NCBI RefSeq assembly: GCF_001625215.2
Contig: NC_030385.2
Location: 4,457,135 to 4,521,134 of the forward strand
DNA from: Daucus carota subsp. sativus
Taxonomy: Eukaryota; Streptophyta; Magnoliopsida; Apiales; Apiaceae
Reading direction: 5' to 3'
Length of the DNA stretch: 64,000 bases
This document shows positions 33,290 to 45,668 of the stretch, piece after piece. Under the pieces are notes generated by a model, which was not told the origin of the DNA, made no database searches, and saw only the letters and a program-made list of their open reading frames with translations. How positions within the stretch are numbered: position 1 is the stretch's first letter; each line of letters begins with the position of its first letter. The position numbers were made by a program, and so were the translations under genes.

Positions 33290-34842
33290 ATGGAAATGCT
33301 TTACAAGCCTCTTGTTCTTATACTTTTTCAAGTTCTTCTCATCTCTATACTTCTACTCAAAATAAAATCATCACCGACAACTGAAGCACATGGTCTTGTC
33401 AAATGGAAGAAAAGTTTAATACCATCTACTTCACTCGATTCTTGGTCCCTGAACAATCACAAAGATCTTTGTAACTGGACTGGCATTACCTGCAATACTG
33501 CAGGAACAGTTTCAAAGCTCAACGTTTGTAATCAAGAACTCAGTGGAACACTTACTTCAATTTTTCTTCATTTCCAAACCTCACTTCATTGGACATAAGC
33601 AGAAACTGCTTATCAGATATCACAGCAGTAGAAATTGGAATTCTAACAGAACTTGAGTACTCGAGCTTTGATTTTTTAATTTTTATTTTTGATAAACGAT
33701 AGTAATATATTCATATCTCGGAAAATCTTACAAAGAGTGGACAAACAAAAGGATGCTAGCCAGAGCCTTGACCAAAAGGAAATAGTAAACCGACCTCATA
33801 CTAAATAGCAAGCTAAGCAACATGAACCACTTTAGCAAAAAGCAAGATGACCCGAGACATGACAAAAGCCAAATATTGCAGGGAGTAGATATGGAAGCCA
33901 GCCTAAACATCCAGGCTCTTCTTAGACTTCTTGTTAGGAGGAGAAACTGTGGAAGTGCCTTGAACCATTGACTCAAATCCCCTCAGCTGAGGTCAATGAG
34001 CTAATGCCTGTGGATTGTGTACCAAGCTCAACTATCTGGCTCTATTTGCAAATTTGCTTACTGGCCCTTTGCCTTTGAGCCCGTTTGGCTGAGCTTATGA
34101 CTTATGACTTAACAAGATCTCATCAGCGACTGGACGGAGTTTCAAGAAATACATTTACTGGCAATGCTGCTCTGAAATTGGCGTGCTAACAAATCTTACG
34201 TACCTCTATATGTATGACAATAATCTCACTGGACCTATTCCCAAAGGGATTGGAAAGTTGGAACAGCTTGTGGCATTAGACATGTCAGGAAACCATCTAG
34301 CAGAATCAATTCCAGCCCTCACAAGTTTGGCACTCTTAAATATGTTTTCCAATAATCTTAGTGGAACTATTCCACCTGAGATTGGAAACTTAGAAATACT
34401 GGAAATACTTGATCTCAGCAATAACCAATTGCATGGCCAGGTGCCTGATTCTATTGCTGATTTAAGTAGCTTGCTTGCGGTCACTTTCTTCCTTTACCCA
34501 TAGACTTCTGCCAGCATCCCAAAGGACTTGGGAAAAAGAGTTCCAATATATATTATGTTGGCTTTTCCGACAACAGCTTATCCGGAACATTGCCAGGACT
34601 GTGTGGTGGTTTGGCCCTACAAGGGATGTCAGCAGACAGAAACAATTTTTCTGGAGTTTTGCCAATGTGTCTAAGAAGCTGCTCCAAATTGATTAGAGTT
34701 CATCTTGACGAGAACCAGTTCCTGGAAATGTTTCTGAAGTACTTGGTTTTCATCCAGACCTTTTTTTCTCCGATGGGAAATAAGTTTACAGGTGAGTTCT
34801 CATCCCAGTTGTGGAACTGTAAAAATATCAAGTCCTTCATGT
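33290..34842 (+). pseudogene. LRR receptor-like kinase fragment, broken
   Basis: The frame from ATG 33290 has a hydrophobic signal peptide (VLILFQVLLISILLL), an LRRNT_2 cap (EAHGLVKWKKSL...CNWTGITC) and the first leucine-rich repeat, then loses frame near 33560. LRRs resume at 34183-34500 (NLTYLYMYDNNLTGPIPKGI...IPPEIGNLEILEILDLSNNQ). After another frame loss they resume at 34590-34840 (DRNNFSGVLPMC, GNKFTGEF). About 320 bp of unrelated LINE-like sequence sits at 33666-33985. There is no transmembrane segment or kinase domain downstream. The family resembles the MIK/At4g08850 group of LRR-XII-like receptors. Multiple frameshifts, an insertion and a missing 3' half make it non-functional. Confidence 0.85.
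33666..33985 (-). mobile_element. Probable LINE 3' end inserted in the LRR fragment
   Basis: On the minus strand the segment ends ATATTACTATCGTTTATCAAAAATAAAAATTAAAAAA, a form typical of plant LINE 3' ends with an A-rich tail. Upstream there is no intact frame. Target duplications were not identified, so the right limit is approximate. Confidence 0.5.
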
Positions 34843-35394
34843 AAACTGGACCTAATTACATCTACCAAACTGCAACGCGGTATATAAACATAAACATGTC
34901 CTTTAAAGCTCTCCCTCTTTACATCTTTCTGGTGACCATTTCATTTAAACATGCTTGTCAACTTCTTCCCTCATTGTTCATCTACGAAGGATGTTCTCTG
35001 ATCAAATACCATGTTGCCTCACTGTATGAAATGAACGTCAATTCACTCCTCTCTTCCATTTCAAAATTTATTAGTTTCAGAGTCTCCTGTCTTGGCTCAT
35101 CACCATTAGATACTGTTTACGGCCTTCTCCAATGCCGTAGCGACCTCATATTGAGTGGATTACACTCAAATTTTGATTCAAAACACAATCCATATTTAAA
35201 TACTCGATAATACTACATCTCGTTTGGACAGATATGAGTATGTGTGATGAAGAACAACAAAAATGCACTGATGAATTGATTTGCACATGTTAATTTGAAT
35301 TGTTCTTCACCTTATGCCATAGTAGTGTCCTCATGTGTATAGCAATATAGCATACTTATATAATTGTTTTTCAAAAAATAAAACTCCGAAGATT
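34843..35394. other. Spacer
   Basis: An open frame at 34896-35210 has no recognisable domain. Nothing else is seen. Confidence 0.35.
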
Positions 35395-37377
35395 TTAGTT
35401 TCGAATTAAATAGTGTGCAATGCTGATGACATCTTCAGATCTTGATGGGGGGTGAGTCTTGTTCCTCATCCTCAAAGCTTGGTAATCCTTGTACAGAAAT
35501 CTCTTATACATTGGTGACTCTCCGATCGATGTACTAAACTCTGACAATGGCTCAACCCATTTTTCTGCTTGCAAATTATAGAAAAATGCATACGAGTAAC
35601 GATCTCTCCCTTTTGTTCTAACAACTCGGTGTGTGGCACTCTTATATTTGTCATTGCTGAGAACCTGAAAATAACAAGAAGTCCTAACTTACCGAGACCA
35701 AATGGTGAAAGATATTGAAATTGGAAAGTGTCCATATGAATATTTACCTGAATAATATCACCTATGTTCACAATTAATGTTCCTTCTGAGGGAGTCACAG
35801 GAATCCATTCCCCATCTTTTCGAACTTCTAGGCCCCCAACTTCATCTTGGAGCAAAATTGTAATTAAATTTCCATCTTGGTGCTCAGAATTACCAGTATT
35901 CTCAAACTCAGTTGCCTGGAAGTAGTGCAGAGCTACCATAAGATCGCAATCCCTATCGTCATTAAATTTCTGGAGGAAATTTAGAGGTAGGCCTAGACAT
36001 TCAGCTACAATGACCTCCAAGAGCTGAGTGAGATGTCCTTGCGAAGCTGCTAAACAAATTTTCAACTACTTCCCTGCCAGCGTATACAAAAGATTTGACA
36101 GATTATCAGTGACAGGGCCAGAATGTGTCAGAGTGTTCATTCTTATGCTCAACTAATAATATGTAGTTCAGAAAATATACATCAACGAACTTTTAGCAAG
36201 TTCCATGATTCACTTTAGTTTGAAAAAATAAGAAATATCCTGACAAAAAGGAAGTAGAAATACATTATGATGGATAGAATAGCATGTTACAAAAACAGTA
36301 CCAGCCATTCATTCTATTAGAATTTAGAACTTTTATGTTGTGTTTGGTTGGGGAGAATGGAATGGAATGTGTAAAAATTTTGAGGGAGTGCAGAATTGCT
36401 ATGATGAGATTTAAGAAGAAATTAATGATGGGAGAGAATGGAACATTCCATCTCAAATTGAAGGTGTGATATCTAGCACATGATGTAGGGAATGGAATGA
36501 AGGAATGAATGAAATTTCTTAAAAATTGTCTATAATATAGTTATTTTTTTCATTCCATTCCTTCCGGAATCATTCACCCCAACCAAACACAATATTTAAA
36601 GTAATAGTAGATGAATGGCATCGAAGGACAGAAATTTCTAAAGCTTCTGCTCACTTCAGCATATGAAATGATGTTATAAGTCTTCATATATTACATTCCT
36701 CATCAGGAACAGAAATTACAGGAACCAATTCTGACATGAGTATTACCACATGCACAAAATTGGTATAAATTTTGCACAAAATGACATATGACAATTGATC
36801 AGGTGACATGTTTTAATTGGTGCTATTTATGTGAATACAGTGGCGAAAGATTTTGTATCCAATTTTGTGCATCAAGCATATTCTTTCTGAAATTTCATGT
36901 ATTTCATGTATTGGTTAGCTAAATAAGCTCAAATATTCGGTGAGAGAATTATAAAAGAAAAAAACAGAAGTACCTGAAGTCAGAGGGATTTGTGGGGAGT
37001 ACATTGAAAGTAGACTGAGGAGGAAACATCATCAGATACTCGTTCTTGTCAGCCAAATGCTGAGGTTGCTTGTTGTATCCAGCAGGAAGAGGAGAGCCTG
37101 ATGCAGGACTCGACTTGCGCTTCTCCTCGTCAGTAAACTCGAAAAACGTCTTGGAAACTTCCATGGCTCGAGCCATGAGCTCAAGTGGCACCCCATGATT
37201 GACAACCTGAAAGAATCCATACGTCAAACACGCCAGGTGGATCAAATGTTTAGCATTTTTCTTACCCTCATCATCTCCGGTTGTGAAGAAAGGAGAGAGG
37301 TCAACTGTAGGAATCATGTTGGGGTTAGACATTTGCTCAACGATCACTTCTCCTGCTGCCATTGAAGTCTTCAACAT
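35395..37377 (-). pseudogene. 2-oxoglutarate/Fe(II) dioxygenase paralogue with a frameshift
   Basis: Same three-exon structure as the gene at 30198-31952: exons 37377-36974, 36073-35748 and 35664-35395 with GT-AG borders at homologous positions. The predicted protein is similar throughout, with an HQD iron motif, a distal SATHRVV histidine and RYS. Near the start of exon 2 (about 36025) it has four extra bases relative to its paralogue (AGGACATCTCACTCAG against AGACGGGTCAG). This shifts the frame and reaches a stop after about 158 residues, before the iron ligands. I found no alternative acceptor that restores frame. The ATG at 37377 extends the N-terminus by about 15 residues beyond the paralogue start. 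Probably a recent pseudogene; an assembly error is the alternative. Confidence 0.82.
36338..36592. mobile_element. MITE with GTGTTTGGTTGGGG termini, in intron 1 of the broken dioxygenase
   Basis: TTGTGTTTGGTTGGGG at the left is perfectly inverted at the right (CCCCAACCAAACACAA). Inside, GAATGGAATGGAAT and CATTCCATTCC extend the repeat. A truncated relative is at about 23890-24176. The target duplication is unclear. Confidence 0.75.
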
Positions 37378-37465
37378 ATTATAGATGCGGACACCCTATC
37401 TAACTATTTAAGGTGGTCAACTTGTAGGTGCGTCACAAATTAATTACAACTATCATTTAACCCGT

Positions 37466-37735
37466 ACCGTCAGCATATAATTCGTAATTTATTAATTATA
37501 ATTTAAATTTTAACACCATTTTATTAGTGTTTTAATATTAATAAATTAAATTTTAATTAAATTATATTGATTAACTAATTATATTTTCTCACGAAAATTT
37601 AGTTTTTACAATTTATTATATATTTATAAATATTTTTTTATTATTAATATGTGATAATTTATTATTAAATTAATTTTGAATCAGATTTTTCATATTTCAT
37701 ATACCTTCGTATGTATGAAAAAAGATATTTGCTGT
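37466..37735. repeat. Dispersed AT-rich repeat, copy 1
   Basis: Starts ATATAATTCGTAATTTATTA and ends GTATGAAAAAAGATAT. Shares extended similarity with 51620-51862. It sits about 90 bp upstream of the ATG of the broken dioxygenase. Confidence 0.7.
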
Positions 37736-37973
37736 GGAACAAATGAGAGTTAGATACATAATGGTTCGTGTTTGTATTAATTAAAATAAAACAGGTTAGA
37801 CTTAAAAAAAGTTAAATGAAGGTTGTAGATAAAAATGATATTCAAAATTGTATATTTATAATTTTATTTTTAAAAATCATTATAAATGTTTTATAAAATA
37901 TTATATGATAATGTATTATCGCGAGTGATTTTAGTATCTGAAATTATGATTATGATCCTCGGACTTCATGAAA

Positions 37974-38416
37974 AGGGGTGTAATCGAGCCGAGTCAAACA
38001 CTGTCAGGCTCGGCTCGAGCTCGACTGAAAAGTTCGGGGCTCGAGTTCGACCGAGCCTTTAATTTTAAGTTCGAAACTCGGCTCGTAAACAATTCGATAG
38101 ACTCGAGTTCGGTTCGAAAGCTCGAATCGAGTCACTAAATATTGACAAAAACTCAAAATATGATCGATTTGGCTCGAGTTTGATTCGATTAAATATATGA
38201 ATTATAAATAAAATATTAATTATATTTGTAAAAATATATTTATGATAAAAATTTTAAAAATAGTAGAGGCTCGATAAGACTCGTGAACCTTACAAACCGA
38301 GTAATTTGAAGCTCAAGCTCGGCTCGATAAAACATCCAAATAGCTCGAGTTCAAGCTCGGCTCGGTAAAATATCCAAATAGCTCGAGTTCAATGTCGGCT
38401 CGGTAAAACACCCCTA
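37974..38416. mobile_element. Mutator-like small element with GAGCCGAG-rich ends, 443 bp
   Basis: AGGGGTGTAATCGAGCCGAG at the left and CTCGGCTCGGTAAAACACC at the right end form inverted repeats. TTCATGAAA is duplicated exactly at 37965-37973 and 38417-38425, a 9-bp target duplication typical of Mutator-like elements. The body is built of repeated CTCGAGTTC/GGCTCG words and codes for nothing. Confidence 0.82.
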
Positions 38417-38425
38417 TTCATGAAA

Positions 38426-39035
38426 GAAAATCTCCTAGAATTAAGGTCAGTAAGGCACATGAAACCGTCAGAATGTAAAAAAAATTCAGTAACGCACATG
38501 AAAATATCAGAAGATAAAAAGAAAAAGAAAAAGAACTACTATGATGGCTACAGACCTAAATTAGTAGTCAATCTTGAACTAAATTGTATTATGAGTAGTC
38601 ATCCAAGTCAATAGTTGGCTCATATTTAAATTGTATTAGTATTTTGAAAAGGCATGAAGTTAAAAACTTCTAGCAGAGCTTATGGGACTCGAAGCTGTCT
38701 AGCCCGGGGATGATAGACTGATTACTAAAAGCGTTCTACAAAACATGAGATACACCATTTAGAGGTTCTACGACCGTTCTAAAAAACCAGAAGCTGCAAG
38801 GAAAATAAAAATACTATAGCATCAAACAATCAAGCACTTTGTATAAAGTAAAATTTAAAACTTTAGTATGCGAATATCATCTAGCAATCTCGGGTTGCAA
38901 GACACATTGCAATGGTTACACAGTATCTCTTGTTGTATAACCCAATTCCATTGCAGCCATTTGACACTACTCTACAAGAATGGTTACTACTGGCAGTAAA
39001 TTCTAGAAAGTTCCAACTGAAATGATGTGTGACAC
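38426..39035. other. Spacer and probable 3' UTR of the NRP1 gene
   Basis: Nothing coding is supported. The 3' UTR of the gene at 39036-42386 presumably ends in the right part of this stretch. Confidence 0.4.
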
Positions 39036-42000
39036 TCAATTGCCTTCAGCTTCCTCACCTCCATCATCCTCCCCATCGCCGTCTTCATCCTCATCATTGC
39101 CATCTTCCTGCAAATAGAAATTCTTGATTCAGAAACTGTATGCAAGTTGTGTTTTGATAGAAAGCATAAATACAAACCATCAGCATAGTGCTGAATTGAA
39201 GATTCTGTAAACAAAATATTTAAAAAGTAAACTAGTGCATTAATAACCTCTAGTTCAATTTCCCCCCCTTTTAGTTTTAGATGACCAATTGCTAATAAAA
39301 TAGAACATTATTACTTCTAATGTAACATTGCTCGTGAAGCTGCTCAGAAATTAATAAGTCAATCATACTCTTTTAGTACCTATGTATATGAACATCCTTC
39401 TACCCCAATAGCATTCCTAGAATTGTACCTTTTAATAGTTGAGCAATACCTAATACTGTACGTCAACAAAAGAAAAGAAGAAAATAAAATAACCCATTTT
39501 CAGTAGCACAATGTTCCTACATTGACCCCTTTATCTTCTTGTTTTTTGCATTGTTGCTTAAAAAAATTTTGTTGCTAGACAACCAAATATTGTCAAATAG
39601 GTATGAGGTTCGCCATCAAGGATACAAAGTCTTATTGGAGTAAGGAATACAAACACTTGAAGTGTAAGAGCTATAAAATTAACACAAGACATTCAGAGTA
39701 ACAACATCAAAGATCTTTAAACAGGAAATAATATTCAAACATATATAACTCCAAAATAAGATTGTACCTCTTGATCACTTACATCCCCCTCGAAGTCCAT
39801 CTCATCAGTCTCCTGTACAGCATAGTAAAAAGTTTACAATTTACAAGGCAGCAAGAGTTAAAGGCTGAAATCTAAATAATTATATTAGAATGAAGAAAAA
39901 AATATAATCTAAGTATAAGAGCTTAGTAGCTTACATTACTAAAGTACGTTAGAGGATTGGGCCACAAATCATCCTTGATTGCCTCAGCAATCTGTGTAAA
40001 AAGGTATTAATATTTTTCATCTGTTTCAACTTTAGAATTTTTAAAAAGCAAAAAAGACAGTGGCTTTGACATTTAAAATATGCCAGTGTCACATTTGAAT
40101 CTAACCTCATCATCAATCTCATCGACATCATCTTCCTTGAGTGTTTCACTGAACCAGCTAAAAAAACTGTATTTAAGATAAGAAAAAGAAAAAAGAGTTA
40201 AAGCAGCAAAAAAGTAAAGGTCAAGCTACCAACCATTAGTGCCACAGGATATACATGAGATAGAACTTGGTATATATATAAACTATTGTAATGCCGTAGA
40301 ATCAACACAATAATAGTGCCAACATGCAAAATGAACAACTTGTTTATTTAATAAAAAAAATTTGTGAGGGTCCACAGCAACCTTTCATCTTCTTCATGAG
40401 GCCTTTTGTTCCCTTTTTTGTCATGATCGACTCCATTGGGAAGTCCCTAAAGTTTCAAACATTATCTATGTTAGTAATGGTAGACCATATCTGTGTCAAG
40501 ACGAACCATGACCAAAGAAACCTACCTTGCCATCTTTCCACTTGATTTTTGTAGCAGTTACTTTTGTTAGCCCTTCATCAGGAAATGTAAAAGACTTCGT
40601 GAGCTTTGAGTCCTCGAAAAATGGATTGGGATTGAAGTTCTTTAAACACAAGAGAATAAAGAAATAATATGAGTTGAATAGAAACATCATATACAGGGAT
40701 AAAACACCAACACTTTGAGCCTATGACCCACTTGCTCCATTATTCATAATCGTTCTGAAGAACCATATATGCATGTATTTAGGAACAGAGATAATATTTA
40801 TAAACATTCATTTGTGTTTTTGTGTGTGCAAAAAGAGCTAAATCCATATCTGATAAAATTGAGGACTCACAAATGAAATAGAGTAGCCTGATTTCACATC
40901 TTTGAATTCTTCGACGTCGAGGGAACTCAGATACTTGAAGATCTAACATGAATTGAAAATTTTGTAAGCTCTACTTGCTGGAGTAAAAGAGATTATTTCC
41001 GGGATACTCTTTCAAACAGATAACCAAGAAATTTCGTATTCTCAAATGGGTTAATGTATCAGCAACTTGGAAAGCAGGGGGAGAAAAGGAAAAATAATAT
41101 ATACGTAAAAGGCTAAATCAAACGTACAAGATTTATGCACATATATTAAATAAGAGAAATTGATATTAAGCCAACCTTTTGGTCTTCTTCACTTAAAATC
41201 CCACAAAGAAGAGGATGACTCATAAACTGCATAACAGGGGAAGGTCCATTAATTTATCGAACAGATTATGTTGTAGACATAAGACAACAGTAAATTGGAT
41301 GGAAACAGGAAAAAAATTGGATGGAATACTAACAGCTGTTAACCAGAAATCGGGAATGGATTTTATAACATCCTGTCTCTTATCATAGATGGGCTTGCGA
41401 ACTTCGCTATACTGCTGGTTTATTTCCAGGATCTTTTCAACGACTTCTTCATTGATCTGCGAAAAAAAAAAGAGAAAATAGTGTAAAAAAACCTTCATAA
41501 AACGATTTCAATAATCATCACCGAGTATGCAGTACTTCTTAACCCAAAGTTAACGATTGAAAATTACTAATATAAAGACATCTCTCTGTCCATTAAATCG
41601 TTAAATAAGTTTGTCAAAGCCTACTTTATGATGGAACTTATATCAAAATGATAATGTGTACATGTGTCATCCACATTTATATTACAGCATGTCCTGAGAA
41701 TCCGATAATGCTTCAAACTTAAAATGACATCTTCAAAATAAACAAACAATCATCGTAGAAAACATGTCAGAACTCAGAATTCCTCACAAGTTAATTAAAT
41801 GTTCTGCAGTGACTATACACATATATATGCATCATTTACATCAAATGATTATTTTCACAAAATATAACAATAGGGAATTGGTGAATGTTTATGCAAAACA
41901 TAGATTTACATCAATACATAATACACAAGATTCAATCCGGCATATAAATAATTCCCATTTACCCTTATCCCATTTCAATTTTAAAAGAAAATGAAATTCA

Positions 42001-42386
42001 AAGACTCTGAACCACTTCGCCACACACACTACTTTCCAAATTACTCCAACACATTATCAAATACGCAAAATTCATTCACCAAAAACCTAGTCACAATTCT
42101 CCTACCCCTCCCCATTTCCAAACATCACGGGTTCGAATCCTGGCTCCCCCTCCCAAGAAACTCAAAACACGCAACACACCCAATAACAACCTCGAATTCC
42201 AAATCTTTAACACTTCCGTAAACAAAATCAGCCAATTAACTAAAAGGGGTGTGAAAAGATCAATACCTTTTCGAGATCATCTTGAATATCTTGCAATTTC
42301 TCCACAGAAACAGCGAGCTGGGCATCAATTTGCTCCTCTGCATTCTCTTCATCAATCTTTGCTTTCTTGGCCTCCGCTGCAACCAT
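39036..42386 (-). CDS. NRP1: NAP1-related protein 1 (SET-type histone chaperone)
   Basis: Ten exons on the minus strand give 259 aa: 42386-42267, 41456-41334, 41226-41176, 40942-40871, 40639-40526, 40446-40382, 40166-40106, 39991-39935, 39812-39768, 39107-39036. All borders are GT-AG and all phases close. The N-terminal helix (EKLQDIQDDLEKINEEVVEK) is the dimerisation helix. The NAP earmuff domain contains YDKRQDVIKSIPDFWLTAF, GYSISFNF, NPFFEDSKLTK, TATKIKWKDGK and SFFSWF. The last 25-30 residues are an Asp/Glu-rich tail. It matches Arabidopsis NRP1/NRP2, which bind H2A-H2B and H3-H4 in nucleus and cytosol and act in chromatin assembly, recombination and root growth. It starts at the only sensible ATG, MVAAEAKKAK. 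Confidence 0.97.
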
Positions 42387-42490
42387 CTTGAACAGGGCCT
42401 TTTTTGCTTATCCCTTTGAATCTCTAGGAATTGTGTTTGTAATTGTATCTATCTATTGTGATTGTGTGTATAATAGGAGAGGGGGTTTGA

Positions 42491-42688
42491 TTAGGGTTCT
42501 AGAGGGGTTTATAATGCGGTTAGGGTTTTGGGATTTGGCTGGGATTTAGAATTGTTTGTGTTTTGTCGTTTAACGATTTTGCCCTCGTGAATTTGTTTTG
42601 GTTTCGTCAAAGTAACGGCTACTTATGTTAAGGGAGCCCAACCCAATAAATGAGGCCCAAAGGAATACGAGCAAAAAAATATGGGCCA
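42491..42688 (-). promoter_or_regulatory. Telo-box and site II motifs upstream of NRP1
   Basis: Read on the minus strand there are two telo-box cores (AACCCTAA at about 42498-42491 and AAAACCCTAAC at 42530-42520), two TGGGCC/T site II elements in direct orientation (near 42660 and 42640) and one inverted (about 42685). This pairing is common in plant genes for translation, replication and chromatin. Class I TCP proteins bind site II. The telo-boxes probably lie in or near the 5' UTR. Confidence 0.6.
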
Positions 42689-45668
42689 GGAGCTATCTGC
42701 ATACTATTACAGTGAGCTTATCCAACTTTTAAACATTGGTATGACATAGTGGGCCTGGATTTTATAAATAAATAATTTGTTTTTAGGATTTTATAAATAA
42801 ATTTTTGTTTTTATTCTTTTGCGAGCGAGTCTAATAATATGATTTTACATCGAGAAAGAAAATCAGGAATCTGGGATGTGTGAATTTGTTTTTGATAATC
42901 ATGAATTTTCAGTCAAATTAAAATTTAATGGATAAGTTAAGGATGATGTGAATTGACCGGACGACAATTGTATGAGTTCAAAAGTTTTTATTTTAGTGTT
43001 TTTAAATGTATTTATCTTAAATGTCCATTGTAATTGGTTATATATTTAGTTATTGAATTTTATAATTTGTTTTATAGCTAGATTTTTAAGACTTGTTATT
43101 TCTTCGAATTTAATTATTGTGCCCCTTTCGAAGGATTGTCATAGTTGATGGCTTTTTGATCGTATATTACGATTATATTTATCATTTATTAACGATTGTG
43201 TCATGTTAGATGATTTTGTTTTGTCTGGCATAATCTTTTGTGCTTGATTTTTCTTTCTTTTCTCTTTTTTTTCTCTTCCTCTTTATTTTCTTGCTTTCCG
43301 CGGATTTTTGTCTTTCATTTGGGTTTTCTTTTCGGTCACTAAAGTTGTATTGACTAAATTTCCGGGGCCATCTCTGCATGACCTTCGGTTAGTCGGTAGA
43401 CTTTTTTGAATGAAAGTTTTCCTTTCTTCTTAAGTCCGCGAATTTTGTTTTTCTTTCGAATTTTTTTTTCAAACATCAAAAAATTTATCTAATTTTGTGG
43501 GGTTTTTCGACATGTCCTTTGGTTAGATGAAAGCTTTCATGTATGAAAGAAACTCTCAGATCCTTTCGATATTGTATTTCGATACGATTCACGGACGTGA
43601 TATGATAAAGAATAAAAAAATAAATATATATAATTGATAAAATTTTAAAAATTAATCGGATATTTTTTAAGAAATCGGAGATTTTAACAACATTGCAGCA
43701 ACAAAGTAGTGTAGTAAGACGACGTTGGATGAAAAACGAGTTGGGACACTGGTTTGAATCAATCAAATCACAAACCTTGAGTTAGTAGTCATACTGAAAT
43801 CTGTATCAATGAATTATTTACAGTAGCCTAAATATAAGGATTATGTTCGATTTCATTGCATGGCTGATGAATGACACCAGGCCCCTATTTGTGCGAATAA
43901 GCCGTCAAAATTAACTTACAAGTCACAATAAAAATTGCAAGACCACATAATCCTGCGACTCGGGCAAAAATATGAGAAAATTTTAACTAAGATCTTTCTA
44001 CTTCAAGTTTGAGGACACCAATAAATGACGCCAATACAAGAACTTAAATTGTTTTGTTGTTATTGTCAAATTTTAAAGTGATATTGATATACAACCTCCA
44101 TCTTGGACCTTTGGCAACATTCCAGTGCTGCATAAATGCCTCAGAATTAATACTCTTCAGCCTATCTCCCTGGAGAATTATCCACCTATCGTTTCGAGAA
44201 GGAAAATATTGATATCGATATCATCACATTCCTACTTCTGTTGGTCCCTTTTGAATCATAAAGTTGGCCCCTGTAGAATTTATAACATTCCATTTGCATG
44301 GTGATTGGTGCACCACTGGCATTGTTGTACACCTCTCAACTCCAGATCGATGCGGCCTGTATTTTCAACAAATCTTGTACAACTATCTCGTATAATTAAA
44401 TGCGACGGGTGTGCTTCTCAATCTCTTTTCCACATATGGAATTACTTGAATCAGAATGTGTGAGTAGAGATAAGGTCAGTCGCATCAGAATCCACTGAGT
44501 AGAGGTAAAATCTGCGTACACGTTAGGATTCTCGTTCTCGAGGGAAGCCTAGTCACATGTGGGACATGCTCAGTCTGTGATTTGTTTAGCAGTACTTTAT
44601 ACTTATCCATATCTCTTGATAATTAGGATTTTCCTTGGTATTCATCAATCACTTCATTCCGCAACCATTTATTTAAACAAAGATCCTTAAGTAGTCAATT
44701 AACTAGTAAGGTGTGAATCTACTAATCCAGTTATGATATTTGTTCAGAGCATGTACACAAAATTCCCTGCTTACGACCTACTTGTGTATAGATAATTCAA
44801 TGGTAACACCTAAACGCGACATATAAAGAACACATGGAGCCTTATGCTCTCCATCGGTCATCATTCGAATATCAGTTAATTGGAAGATTAGTTGAGCAAT
44901 ATAGTTGATAAGATAAAGGAGAGCTATGACAAAAGGGGTCAGGTTCACAACAAACGTATGTTGCAACATATCGTATTGTGTTTAATATAATAACTATCCT
45001 ACGTGAATTCACATATCAAAACGACGGGTCAACAGTACTGCAATTTGTTAAGTACAGTTTTTTTTATGTTGTAACATACGTTTGCCAGAGATCCGAATGC
45101 ATGAGAAAATAGTTTGATTCTGAAGATTTCTGTAGTACATTCTAGATATCTTATGTACCTTATGAGCTGATGGTAATTTTGAGGTCCACCCAAGCCTAAA
45201 ATTTATAAAAATGTAAGCTCCTATGTAAGCAATAGTGGCTCACCAGAAGTAGCTTTATATATGCACAGAAGATGCTCATATTAAAAAAATATTTTAACTG
45301 AATAATGGAGTTTCATTAGACATGGAGTGTCCATTATAATTGATTTTTACTTTAAACAAGGGTCCAAATGCTTTTAGGAATGTTCTGCCCTTTGGTGACA
45401 AATTACACACAGATATGAAACATTCAGTAACAGAAAAGAGGAAATAGATAAAGTGATTACAGAAGCAGAACAAGCAACAGTGGAGAATAAGCTTAAACAG
45501 TAACATGTTCCTCACAAACTAAACCTTAACTAATGATGCAAAACAAATATATGACTTTGGCAGCTTCCTCTAATTTATTGTTCCGATATGCATAGATAAA
45601 GACAATTACTGCAGTGCAAGCTGCTAACAAGAACATAAGAGGAGATTCCTGGAATCAGATATATAGTT
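42689..45668. other. Spacer between NRP1 and the PKS gene
   Basis: Three kilobases without a recognisable gene. Minus frames at 43485-43766, 44778-44969 and 45294-45515 lack family motifs. The right end is presumably 3' UTR of the PKS gene. Confidence 0.4.

Noticed and set aside
34896..35210. 104-codon plus-strand frame after the LRR fragment
   Set aside because: No LRR, membrane or kinase signature on this frame and no conserved motif on the other strand.
42124..42145. GGGTTCGAATCCTGG in NRP1 intron 1, resembling a tRNA B box
   Set aside because: No A box, no cloverleaf and no poly(A) or target duplication nearby; an isolated match.
44778..44969. 63-codon minus frame with a hydrophobic stretch
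   Set aside because: No recognisable family and no splice partners; left unannotated.
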